Source: Roseovarius sp. THAF27
Lineage (GTDB): Bacteria > Pseudomonadota > Alphaproteobacteria > Rhodobacterales > Rhodobacteraceae
Direction of reading: 5' to 3'
DNA length: 64,000 nucleotides
NCBI RefSeq assembly: GCF_009363655.1
Contig: NZ_CP045393.1
Span: 930,001-994,000 of the forward strand
Below, piece after piece: positions 54,348-63,542 of the stretch (the stretch's first letter is position 1; the number at the start of each line of letters is the position of its first letter). A program made the position numbers and the translations under genes. Under the pieces are notes generated by a model, which worked only from the letters and a program-made list of their open reading frames with translations, did no database searches and was not told the origin of the DNA.

Positions 54348-55225
54348 ATGACCGACGCCACGCAAGAGGCCGTTTCCGAACCGGGTGTGATGATCCGGAC
54401 CTGGCGGGTTCTGTCGGCCAGCCCGACCGGCCTGATCGGTTTCGTGCTGGTGGCGCTGATCGTCGGCTCGGCCATTCTCGCGCCGTGGATCGTGCCCTAT
54501 GATCCTGCCGCCATCATGACCGGCCCGCGCATGGCCCCGCCCTCGGCCGAGCACTGGCTGGGCACCGACAATATCGGGCGCGACATCTTCAGCCGGGTCA
54601 TCGCGGGCGGGCGCATCGCGATGCTGGTCGCCGCGGCCTCGCTGGCCGCGGCGCTGAGCATCGGGCTGCTTCTGGGGCTGATCGCGGGGCTGGGGCCGCG
54701 CTGGCTGGACAATATCCTGCTGTTGATCTTCGACGCGCTGCGCTCGTTTCCCACCATCGTTTTCGGCCTGGCGGTGGTGACCATCATCGGCCCGAGCCTG
54801 TTCACGGTGATGCTGGTGGTGGCGATCACCTCGGTGCCGATCTATGCCCGTATCGTGCGGACCCAGACGATGGCGCTGAAGAATGCCGAGTTCATCCTGG
54901 CCGAGCGCGCGATGGGGGTGGGCACGCCGCGCCTCCTGTTCGTGCATGTGCTGCCGAACGTGCTGGGCCCGCTGCTGATCCTGGCGTCGATGGACGTGCC
55001 GCTGGTGATCGCGACCGAGGCGGGCCTGAGTTTCCTTGGCATGGGGGTACGGCCGCCGACGCCGTCCTGGGGCGTGATCCTGAACGACGGCTACAATTTC
55101 ATCCGCAACTCGCCCTGGCCTGTGATCGGCGGGTCGATCCCGATCATCCTGGTGACGCTTGGGTTCACCTTCATGGGCGAGGCGCTGCGCGACATCTTCG
55201 ATCCCAAGCTGAGAAAGGCCGGCTG

Positions 55226-55226
<1 letters not shown>
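54348..55226 (+). CDS. Dipeptide-type ABC transporter permease (DppC-like)
   Basis: This 292-residue protein has the DppC/OppC pattern HWLGTDNIGRDIFSRVIAGGR (in pieces, about residues 65-85) and EAGLSFLGMGVRPPTPSWG near residue 226. The ATG at 54348 is one base after the DppB-like stop. The longer in-frame ATG at 54309 lies inside that gene. Second channel half. Confidence 0.93.
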
Positions 55227-56250
<1,024 letters not shown>

Positions 56251-56254
<4 letters not shown>

Positions 56255-57210
56255 GCCTTCTGGAAGTCGAGGACCTGCGCATCCGGTATGCGCGGCAGGG
56301 GCGTCTGAAGGCCGCGTTGCGCCGCGAGCCAAATGATTTCGAGGCGGTGTGCGGCGTGTCCTTCACGCTGGGTGCGGGCGAGACGCTGGGGCTGGTGGGC
56401 GAAAGCGGCTCGGGCAAGTCCACCATCGCGCGCACGCTGATCGGGCTGAAGAAACCCTCGGGCGGGTCGATCCGCTTTGACGGGGCGGAAATTTCGGAGG
56501 CCTCGGCCCGCGAGTGGGCCCGCCTGCGCACCGACATGTCGATGATGTGGCAGGACCCGGTGGGGTCGCTGTCGCCCCGGCTGACGGTCAAGTCCCTGGT
56601 GACGGAACCGCTGCGCATTCACGGGCGGCCCGCCGGGCGCGGCGAGGCCGAGCGCCTGCTGGGCCTCGTGGGGCTGCCGGCCGAGTTCGCAACGCGCTAT
56701 CCGCACCAGTTGTCGGGCGGGCAGGCGCGGCGCGTCGGCGTGGCGCGGGCGCTGGCACTGGACCCCAAGCTGCTGATCGCGGACGAGCCTACGGCGGGTC
56801 TCGACATGTCGGTGCAGGGCGAGGTGCTGAACCTTCTGGCCGACGTGCAGGCGCGCAGCGGCGTGGCGATCGTGATCATCACCCACAACCTGAACCTGGT
56901 GCGGCATGTCACAGACCAGATGGCCATCATGTACCTGGGCCGGTTCGTGGAGAAAGGCCCGACAGACCGGGTTTTCGCCCATCCGCGCCATCCCTATACC
57001 AAGGCGTTGCTGGCCGCGAACCCCGAGCCCGACCCCGATGCGCGGCACGAGCGGGTGGCGTTGGAGGGCGAGGTGCCGAGCCCGGTGAACCGGCCCTCGG
57101 GCTGCGATTTTCATCCGCGCTGCCCCTGGGCGCAGGCCACCTGTGCCGTGACCGAGCCAAGCTGGACCGACGAGGACGGGCGCGGGCACAGGTGCCTTTT
57201 TCCGCTGTGA
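56251..57210 (+). CDS. Peptide ABC transporter ATP-binding protein (DppF-like)
   Basis: This 319-residue ATPase partner of DppD has Walker A GESGSGKST (about residues 50-58), signature LSGGQARR, Walker B LLIADEPTAGLD and the Cys-containing C-terminal extension (CDFHPRCPWAQATC). The ATG at 56251 overlaps the previous stop. Last gene of the hydrolase-SBP-dppBCDF operon. Confidence 0.94.
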
Positions 57211-57226
57211 GCGCCGCGCGGGTCTG

Positions 57227-57465
57227 CTAACTGCGCGGCAGGCGCATTTCGGGGCCGTAGGGGCAAGGGGTCGATCACCCGCACGGGATCATCTCACCGC
57301 ACATGTCCAGCTCGAACGCGGCGCCCATTTGCGTCAATCCGGGGGAGACGATGCCGTTGGCCAGGTTCATGCCCACGCGATATCCCACGCGCCCGAGGTG
57401 ACGGTGCCGACGACCCGACCCTCGTGCATGAGCGAGGCGCCGGGGTGGGCCGGTGCGCTTGCCTT
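57227..57465 (-). pseudogene. Remnant of a GcvT-family (aminomethyltransferase-like) C-terminus
   Basis: On the minus strand, HPGASLMHEGRVVGTVTSGAW reads from about 57444, then the frame shifts near 57383-57386 and continues YRVGMNLANGIVSPGLTQ and ELDMCGEMIPC, then (after a small compensating change with a stop) PYGPEMRLPRS. This is the C-terminal barrel of GcvT-like proteins such as dimethylglycine or sarcosine dehydrogenases. The rest of the gene is missing. At least two frame errors show it is decaying. Confidence 0.7.
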
Positions 57466-57569
57466 TCAATCACGGAGGGCCGCAGACCGGCAGGCGCCGA
57501 GTTCGGCGATTGCGGCTTCATGGGGAATGGCTTGCATTAATATAAACATATTTTTCATATATCATACGA

Positions 57570-57971
57570 ATGAAATTGGTATATCTTAGGCTGACCATGG
57601 CGTTTGCGCTGATCTATGACGTGACCGGCGATGCGGGGCTGGCCAGGCGCCTGGCCGAGCCGTTCATGCGCGAAGTGACCGTGAATTTCGGCAACGATTG
57701 GGAAATGACCGAGGCCGATATCCGGGCCGCCATCATTCAGGTCCAGCCGGAGCAAAGAGAGCGGCTGCGGAAATATGAGCCCGGAACGTGCCGGAGTTGC
57801 CCCGCCGCCGTGACGGCCTTTGCGGCGGGGGGCGTACCGCGCGGCGCGGTGGCCTGCCGAAGGTGCGCCCAAGCCTTGCGGCATGGCGCGAAGCGCCTTA
57901 GGTTTTCACATGGTGACAAAAGACCCTATGACCGACCGCGATGGTCAAGGCCAAAGACAGGCAGAATATGA
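57570..57971 (+). CDS. Hypothetical protein or fragment with DUF6166-like segment
   Basis: Residues 9-55 or so (AFALIYDVTGDAGLARRLAE, FMREVTVNFGNDWEMTEADI) resemble the C-terminal part of DUF6166-type small proteins. The N-terminal part of that family is absent, and the reading frame runs on about 70 residues past the usual end, into the GntR gene start. It is probably a truncated remnant whose 3' frame is accidental. An AT-rich stretch (57540-57590) precedes it. Confidence 0.35.
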   Translation: MKLVYLRLTMAFALIYDVTGDAGLARRLAEPFMREVTVNFGNDWEMTEADIRAAIIQVQPEQRERLRKYEPGTCRSCPAAVTAFAAGGVPRGAVACRRCAQALRHGAKRLRFSHGDKRPYDRPRWSRPKTGRI

Positions 57972-58657
57972 ACAAAGACACTGAGAGCGTGTTGGACAAC
58001 GGTCCGCCGCGCGCGCGAAAGATCGACAGCGTGACGCTGACCGACCGAGCCTACGAGATGATAGAGGCGCGGATCGTGGCGCTGGACCTTGAGCCGGGGC
58101 AGGTTCTGTCGGAGTCGCAGCTGGTCGAGGAACTGGGCATCGGGCGCACCCCCGTGCGCGAGGCGCTGCAGCGGCTGGCGGCCGAGGGGCTGGTCGTGGT
58201 GATGCCGCGCCGCGGCGTCATGGTTTCCGAGATCAACATCGCCAAGCAGTTGCAGCTGCTGGAGTTGCGGCGCGAGGTGGAGCGGCTTTGTGCCTGCAAG
58301 GCGGCGCTGCGCTCGACCGAGGCCGAGCGCGCGTTCTTCGCGGAACTGGCCGCGAGGCTGGCGGCATCGGCCGAGGCGCGGGATTACGACGCGTTCATGC
58401 AACTGGACCTGGAGTTCAACCGCGCGGTGCTGGCCGCCTGCCGCAACGAGTTCATCGAACGCTCGATGCGGCGGATGCAGGGGCTGTCGCGTCGGTTCTG
58501 GTTTCAGAACTACCGCGTGGCGCTGGACCTCGAGCGCTGCGCCAACCTGCATTCGGGCGTGGCGCAGAAGATCGCGGAGGGCGACGAAGCCGGCGCGGGC
58601 ACGGCGTCGGACCGGCTGATCGACTATATCTACGAGTTCACCCGCGCGACCCTTTGA
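57968..58657 (+). CDS. GntR-family transcriptional regulator (FCD/FadR subfamily)
   Basis: This regulator has 229 residues from the ATG at 57968 (238 from 57941). The winged helix includes ESQLVEELGIGRTPVREALQRL (in pieces, about residues 46-67) followed by VMPRRGVMVSEI. The C-terminal FCD domain carries the metal-binding pattern (Asp in QLDLEFNRAVL, then His in NLHSGVAQ). It binds an organic acid as effector. It sits among remnants, so its original target operon may have been lost. Confidence 0.9.
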   Translation: MNKDTESVLDNGPPRARKIDSVTLTDRAYEMIEARIVALDLEPGQVLSESQLVEELGIGRTPVREALQRLAAEGLVVVMPRRGVMVSEINIAKQLQLLELRREVERLCACKAALRSTEAERAFFAELAARLAASAEARDYDAFMQLDLEFNRAVLAACRNEFIERSMRRMQGLSRRFWFQNYRVALDLERCANLHSGVAQKIAEGDEAGAGTASDRLIDYIYEFTRATL

Positions 58658-59015
58658 ACCGCGGCGCGCGAAGCACGCGACTGTATTTCCCGATAAAGAG
58701 GTCGCGGCCCTTGGCCAGGCGTGTCAGCGCGTCGCCGAGGCCGCGCAGGGTGCACGCATGGGCCAGCGGTGCCGGCAGGGGCAGGTGGCTGGCCTCGAGG
58801 CGCGGGCCGAGCCGAGGGGCATGAGCATCGGCGCATCGCGCCACGGGATGTAAGGCGCCATGCGTTCGGCGCGTTTGCCCTTGCCGGCCGCGCGCAGGGC
58901 GTTCGACAGGTAGGGGGCTTGCCGCAGGATGCCCACGATGGTCATCGCGTCGCCGGTCGCGGCCATGTCGCCGCGGGTGAAAAGCCCCGGAATTGTTTCG
59001 AAAGGAAAAGTCGAC
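58638..59015 (-). pseudogene. Remnant of an FAD-dependent pyridine-nucleotide oxidoreductase C-terminus
   Basis: On the minus strand, FPFETIPGLFTRGDMAATGD and RQAPYLSNALRAAGKGK lead to APMLMPLG, the C-terminal FAD-binding part of NADH-dehydrogenase/ferredoxin-reductase-like proteins. The frame then shifts, and RLEASHLPLPAPLAH to LTRLAKGRDLFIGKY finishes the protein. The break coincides with a tandem GCCGA duplication at 58806-58815. The N-terminal two thirds are missing, so this is a truncated, frameshifted remnant. Confidence 0.7.
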
Positions 59016-59293
59016 CGAGGCGGACTCCAAACCGCACCGGGAACCTGCACCGCGAAGTCGTAGACGACTTTCGGTCGACGGTCAATATGCAAGTAATACG
59101 TAGCTAATATGTTAGTTGAGCACATGTGAGAATCTTAAGCGAAATATGGGTGCTGGCGTGGCCGCGGCGCGGCTGTGCGCGACGGCCTGGTTCGAGGGCA
59201 GACAAGGGGGGAAAGGCCGCCGACATTTCCGGTACAGTCCGGCGCGCTGGACCTCGGAATGGTGTTGGCCTCAGGCGACCAATCTTCGGAGGA
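59016..59293. other. Intergenic stretch, no gene recognised
   Basis: Between the oxidoreductase remnant and the 3' end of the LysR gene there is no recognisable frame. AT-rich patches (GTAATACGTAGCTAATATG near 59090) contrast with the G+C-rich surroundings. Confidence 0.4.
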
Positions 59294-60124
59294 TCATTGC
59301 AGGATCAGGGCGCGGAAGGCGTCCGCCTCGGGCTTGTCCGTGGTGACGGAGAGATAATAGCCCTCCTGGCTTGGGATCGAGGCGGGATGTGCCCGGTCGA
59401 CAAGCCCGGTGCGGATGGCGTCCCGGGTCATCCATTCATTCACCAGCGCGACGCCGTTGCCGTGTACCGCCAGGTGCAGCGCCATGCCATACGTGTCGGT
59501 ATAGATCGACGGGCCGGGCAGGGGCTCGACCTGCCGGGACCAGGCCTGCCAGCCGCTGGACGTTCCGACGGTTTCGATGCGCGGCAGGTCGGAGATCGGG
59601 CCGTGCAGCGTCGGCGCCTTGATGGCGACGAGGCCGTTGGGCCGGATCGCCTGGGCCTCGGGGCCGGCCTGCTTGCCGGAGCCGAAGCGTATCTCGACAT
59701 CCGCGCGTGTGGTATGGAAATCATCCGGCCAGATCGCGCTGAGGATCCTGACCTCGACATCGGGAAAGCGTGCGCGGAAGCCCGGCAGGCGCGGGGCGAT
59801 GATCCAGTGCGCGACACTGATCGAGGCGGCGACCGTCAACAGGTGCCGCGAGGGGCGGGTGTCCATGCCGACCATCGCATTCGCAAGGGCCTGAAGCGGT
59901 GCGCCGACCTCGGGCAACAGGCGGCGCCCCGCATCGGTCAGGGCCAGCCCGCGCGCGTGCCGCACGAAAAGCTGCACGCCCAGTCGCATTTCCAGCGACT
60001 TGACCTGCTGGCTGATCGCCGATTGGGTGAGGCCGATTTCCTCGGCCGCCATGGTAAAGCTGAGGTGGCGCGCCGCGGCCTCGAAGGACCGCAGCCATCC
60101 GAGAGGCGGGAGCGATTTCGTCAT
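59294..60124 (-). CDS. LysR-family transcriptional regulator (GcvA-like)
   Basis: This 276-residue protein has the GcvA-type N-terminus LPPLGWLRSFEAAARHLSFT (residues 5-24), helix-turn-helix AAEEIGLTQSAISQQVKSLE (about 26-45) and an effector domain ending near SVTTDKPEADAFRALILQ. It is divergent from the AA_synth-hydrolase-flavin operon starting at 60230, so it probably activates that operon. Confidence 0.92.
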   Translation of the reverse strand: MTKSLPPLGWLRSFEAAARHLSFTMAAEEIGLTQSAISQQVKSLEMRLGVQLFVRHARGLALTDAGRRLLPEVGAPLQALANAMVGMDTRPSRHLLTVAASISVAHWIIAPRLPGFRARFPDVEVRILSAIWPDDFHTTRADVEIRFGSGKQAGPEAQAIRPNGLVAIKAPTLHGPISDLPRIETVGTSSGWQAWSRQVEPLPGPSIYTDTYGMALHLAVHGNGVALVNEWMTRDAIRTGLVDRAHPASIPSQEGYYLSVTTDKPEADAFRALILQ

Positions 60125-60229
60125 TGGGCAAGCCAGCCATTAGTGTTTGTAATACCTAAGGGCATAATCCATTCGTTTGTCAAAGAATTCTGGGCTTTCT
60201 ACGCTGGGACCAAAGCGAAAGGATGCATT

Positions 60230-60829
60230 GTGAGCCCGGAAATCAGGAAAATCGTGACCTTCGATGAAGAGGTCCTCATCGAGGGGTTTCGCGCCGCCCG
60301 CACGCCGTGGCGCATGTTCGCGGTGGCGGTCGTGCTGCGCAATCCGTGGGCGGGCCGCTTCGTCGAGGACCTGGCCCCGGACATTCGCGCGTATGGGCCG
60401 GCGCTGGGCGAGATGATGACGGATCGGATGATCCGCCTGGCCGGAAGCGGCGCGGCGATAGAGGCCTATGGCAAAGCGGCGGTCGTGGGGCTGGACGGCG
60501 AGATCGAACATGCCTCGGGCCTGATCCACACGCTGCGCTTCGGCAATTTCTACCGCGAAGCGGTCGAGGCCAGGTCGTATCTGGCGTTCACCAACACGCG
60601 CGGGCCCGCCAATGCGCCGATCATGGTACCCTTGATGGACAAGAACGATGCCGGGCGGCGGTCGCATTACCTGACGATCCAGTTCGCCATCCCCGACGCC
60701 CCGCGAGCGGACGAAGTTGTCGTGGTGCTGGGCGCGGCCCTGTCGGGCCGGCCGCATCACCGGATCGGGGACCGCTACCAGGATCTGAAGGATCTGGGTC
60801 ATGACGTCGACAACCCTGCCGCGGTCTGA
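60230..60829 (+). CDS. Amino acid synthesis family protein (AA_synth, PF06684-like)
   Basis: This 199-residue protein starts at GTG 60230 preceded by AAAGGA. It contains AVVLRNPWAGRFVEDLAPDI (about residues 32-51), GKAAVVGLDGEIEHASGLIHT and AFTNTRGPANAPIMVPLMDK, features I associate with the AA_synth family, whose biochemical role is not established. It heads the operon with hydrolase, flavin reductase and monooxygenase, so it likely acts in breakdown of a nitrogen-containing or cyclic compound. Confidence 0.82.
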   Translation: MSPEIRKIVTFDEEVLIEGFRAARTPWRMFAVAVVLRNPWAGRFVEDLAPDIRAYGPALGEMMTDRMIRLAGSGAAIEAYGKAAVVGLDGEIEHASGLIHTLRFGNFYREAVEARSYLAFTNTRGPANAPIMVPLMDKNDAGRRSHYLTIQFAIPDAPRADEVVVVLGAALSGRPHHRIGDRYQDLKDLGHDVDNPAAV

Positions 60830-61589
60830 GCGCGCGGGCCTTGCCGTGCTGGAGGCGGGGGCAGGGCGGCCCGTGGTGCTGTTGCACGGGGTCGGCCTGA
60901 ACGCAGAGGCTTGGGGGGCGCAGATCGACGGGCTGAGCGGCGCCTGCCGGGTGGTCGCGCCCGACATGCCGGGCCACGGGCAAAGCCGCCGCCTGAACGG
61001 GCAGCCGTCGCTGGAGGATTACGTGCAGGCCGTCTTGCCGTTGTTGGACAGCCTGACCGAGCCTGCCGTGATCGCCGGCCATTCGATGGGGGCGCTGATC
61101 GCGGTCGAGCTGGCCGCGCGCGCGCTCGCGAAGGTCTGCGCGGTTGCGGCGCTGAACGCGGTGTTCGAACGCCCGCCCGGGGCCGCGGCGGCCATTCGGG
61201 AGCGCGCCGGCCGCCATGACGGCAGGACGGTGCCGGACCCGACGCAAACCCTGGAGCGCTGGTTCGGCAACGCGGCCTCGCCCGAGCGGGCGGCCTGCGA
61301 CAGGTGGCTGCGCGCGGTGGACCCCGCCGGGTACAAGGCCGCCTACACCGCCTTTGCCCGCGCCGAGGCGCCGAGCCGCGAGACCGTGCGTGCGATTGCG
61401 TGCCCGGCGCTTTTCGCCACGGGGGCGCTCGACCCCAATTCGACGCCCCAAATGTCACGGACGATGGCCGATCTTGCGCCCGATGGTCGCGCCCTGGTGA
61501 TCGACGACGCGGCGCACATGATGCCGATGACCCATGCGGACCGCGTTCTTGGCGCCCTGGTGGCATTGGCGCGGGAGGTCTGGCCATGA
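60801..61589 (+). CDS. Alpha/beta hydrolase (Ser nucleophile)
   Basis: This 262-residue hydrolase has oxyanion motif LLHGVGLNAEAW (about residues 27-38), nucleophile Ser95 in GHSMGAL, an acid in GALDPN (about 214) and His in DDAAHMMPM near the C-terminus. It overlaps the upstream gene by 29 bases and the flavin reductase gene by 4. It probably hydrolyses an ester, lactone or amide intermediate of the pathway. Confidence 0.9.
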   Translation: MTSTTLPRSERAGLAVLEAGAGRPVVLLHGVGLNAEAWGAQIDGLSGACRVVAPDMPGHGQSRRLNGQPSLEDYVQAVLPLLDSLTEPAVIAGHSMGALIAVELAARALAKVCAVAALNAVFERPPGAAAAIRERAGRHDGRTVPDPTQTLERWFGNAASPERAACDRWLRAVDPAGYKAAYTAFARAEAPSRETVRAIACPALFATGALDPNSTPQMSRTMADLAPDGRALVIDDAAHMMPMTHADRVLGALVALAREVWP

Positions 61590-62497
61590 CTTCCCTCGAC
61601 AGTCGCGCGCTGCGCAGCGCCTTCGGCAGTTTCATGACGGGCGTGACCGTGGTGACGACCCGCGACGCCGCCGGACGGCCCGTCGGGTTCACCGCCAATT
61701 CGTTTTCCTCGGTCTCGCTGGAGCCTCCGCTGCTGCTGGTGTGCCCGGGCAAGTTCCTGTCGAGCTTCGACAGCTTTGCGGGCTGCACCCATTTCGCGGT
61801 CAATGTCCTGGCCGAAGGGCAGGAAGACGTCGCCACCACCTTTGCCAGCTACAAGGGCGACCGTTTCGCCCGGGTGGATCACGGCGAGGACGCGCTTGGC
61901 AACGTTCTGATCGGCGGGGCGCTGTCGCGGTTCTCGTGCCGGACGCATGAGGTGATCGACGCGGGCGACCACGCGATCCTGATCGGCGAGGTGCAGGCGT
62001 TCACCCATGCGGGCGGGCGTGGACTGGGATATGCGGGAGGCCGGTTCTTCAGCCTGGGGCTGGAGCGCGCGGCGCTGGAACCCGCGGACGGGGCGGCGCT
62101 CTGCGGCGCGATCATATCGCTTGGCGACGACGTGCTTCTGGAGAAGACCGACGCGGGGTTCCGGCCGCCGCAGGTTGTCGCGCAGGATCACGAAAACACC
62201 CGCACGCGGCTGGTGCAGGAGCTTGCGCGTCGCGGACAGCCCGTCACCCTGGGTCCTGCCTATTCCGTGTTTCGCGACGACGCGGCGCAAAGCTCGTACT
62301 TTCTTGCGACCGCGACGGGTGCCAGCGACGCGTTCACCCGCTGCCCGGTCCGCGAGATCCCGGACCAGACATTCGCGTCATCCGCCATCCGAGACATGAT
62401 GATGCGCTTCGCGGTCGAGACGCGGACGCGCAATTTCGGCCTTTACATCGGCGATGCGCGGCACGGCGACGTACACCAGCCATTCGAAAGGACGTAG
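61586..62497 (+). CDS. Flavin reductase-domain protein with C-terminal extension
   Basis: This 303-residue protein has an N-terminal flavin-reductase-like fold: FGSFMTGVTVVTTRDAAGRP (about residues 12-31), VGFTANSFSSVSLEPPLLLV and HAILIGEVQAF. It would supply reduced FMN to the following monooxygenase. Standard enzymes have about 170 residues; the extra 130 here (after about residue 170) contain DVLLEKTDAGFRPPQVVAQD and are unrecognised. ATG overlaps the hydrolase stop. Confidence 0.87.
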   Translation: MTSLDSRALRSAFGSFMTGVTVVTTRDAAGRPVGFTANSFSSVSLEPPLLLVCPGKFLSSFDSFAGCTHFAVNVLAEGQEDVATTFASYKGDRFARVDHGEDALGNVLIGGALSRFSCRTHEVIDAGDHAILIGEVQAFTHAGGRGLGYAGGRFFSLGLERAALEPADGAALCGAIISLGDDVLLEKTDAGFRPPQVVAQDHENTRTRLVQELARRGQPVTLGPAYSVFRDDAAQSSYFLATATGASDAFTRCPVREIPDQTFASSAIRDMMMRFAVETRTRNFGLYIGDARHGDVHQPFERT

Positions 62498-62499
62498 CA

Positions 62500-63534
62500 A
62501 TGGATTTCTCGCTGTTCGTACACATGGAACGGCTTGCGCCCGACCAGTCGCACAAGGAGCTCAATGCCGAGCTGATCGAGCTGTGCAAGATGGCCGATGA
62601 CGCCGGGATGCGCGCCGTCTGGACCGGCGAGCATCATGGCATGGAGTTCACCATCGCGCCGAACCCGTTGATGTCGCTGGTGAATATCGCCCACCACACG
62701 AAGAATGTGAAGCTGGGGACCGGGACCGTCATCGCGCCGTTCTGGCACCCGATCAAGCTTGCCGGGGAGGCGGCGGCGGCGGACCTGATGACCGATGGCC
62801 GCATCGAGCTGGGTATTGCGCGCGGGGCCTATTCTTATGAATACGAGCGTTTGATGCCGGGACTGGACGCGTGGGAGGCGGGACAGCGGATGCGCGAGCT
62901 TGCCCCGCTGCTGCCCAAGCTATGGGCCGGGGACTGTGCCCATGACGGAGAGTTCTACAGCTTTCCCGCCACCACCGCCGCGCCCGCGCCGGTACAGGAG
63001 GGCGGGCCGCCGATCTGGATCGCGGCGCGCGATCCCAACAGCCATGAATTCGGGGTGAAGAACGGGTTCAACATCCAGGTCACGCCGCTTTGGCAGGGGC
63101 TGGACGAGATCGTAACGCTGAAGCAACGCTTCGACGCCGCCTGCGACGCCCATGATGGCCCCCGGCCCAAGATCATGCTGCTGCATCACACCTATGTCGG
63201 CTCGGATGCCGGGGACGTGGCGCTGGCGGCGCGGGAATTGTCGCGTTTCTACTGCTATTTCGGCGCCTGGTTCCAGAACAAGCGCCCGGTCGAGAAGGGT
63301 CTGCTTGCGCCCTTGTCCGAGGAGGAGATGGCGGCGAACACGCTGATGAGCCCCGAGAACATGGCGCGTGACCTGACCATCGGAACCGCCGATGCTGTGA
63401 TCGAGAAGATCAAGAGGTATGAAGAGCTGGGCTATGACGAGTATGCCTTCTGGATCGACAGCGGTATGAGTTTCGAACGCAAGCGGGCGTCGCTGGCGCG
63501 GTTCATCGAGACCGTCATGCCGGCCTTTGGATGA
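62500..63534 (+). CDS. LLM-class flavin-dependent monooxygenase (bacterial luciferase-like)
   Basis: This 344-residue TIM-barrel protein has the luciferase-like motifs VWTGEHHGMEFTIAPNPLM (about residues 40-58), KLGTGTVIAPFWHP and LGIARGAYSYEYERLMPG. With reduced flavin from the upstream protein it would insert oxygen into the substrate. The ATG is two bases after the flavin reductase stop. Related two-component systems attack sulfonates, aminopolycarboxylates and pyrimidines; the substrate here is unknown. Confidence 0.92.
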   Translation: MDFSLFVHMERLAPDQSHKELNAELIELCKMADDAGMRAVWTGEHHGMEFTIAPNPLMSLVNIAHHTKNVKLGTGTVIAPFWHPIKLAGEAAAADLMTDGRIELGIARGAYSYEYERLMPGLDAWEAGQRMRELAPLLPKLWAGDCAHDGEFYSFPATTAAPAPVQEGGPPIWIAARDPNSHEFGVKNGFNIQVTPLWQGLDEIVTLKQRFDAACDAHDGPRPKIMLLHHTYVGSDAGDVALAARELSRFYCYFGAWFQNKRPVEKGLLAPLSEEEMAANTLMSPENMARDLTIGTADAVIEKIKRYEELGYDEYAFWIDSGMSFERKRASLARFIETVMPAFG

Positions 63535-63542
63535 GGTGCAGA

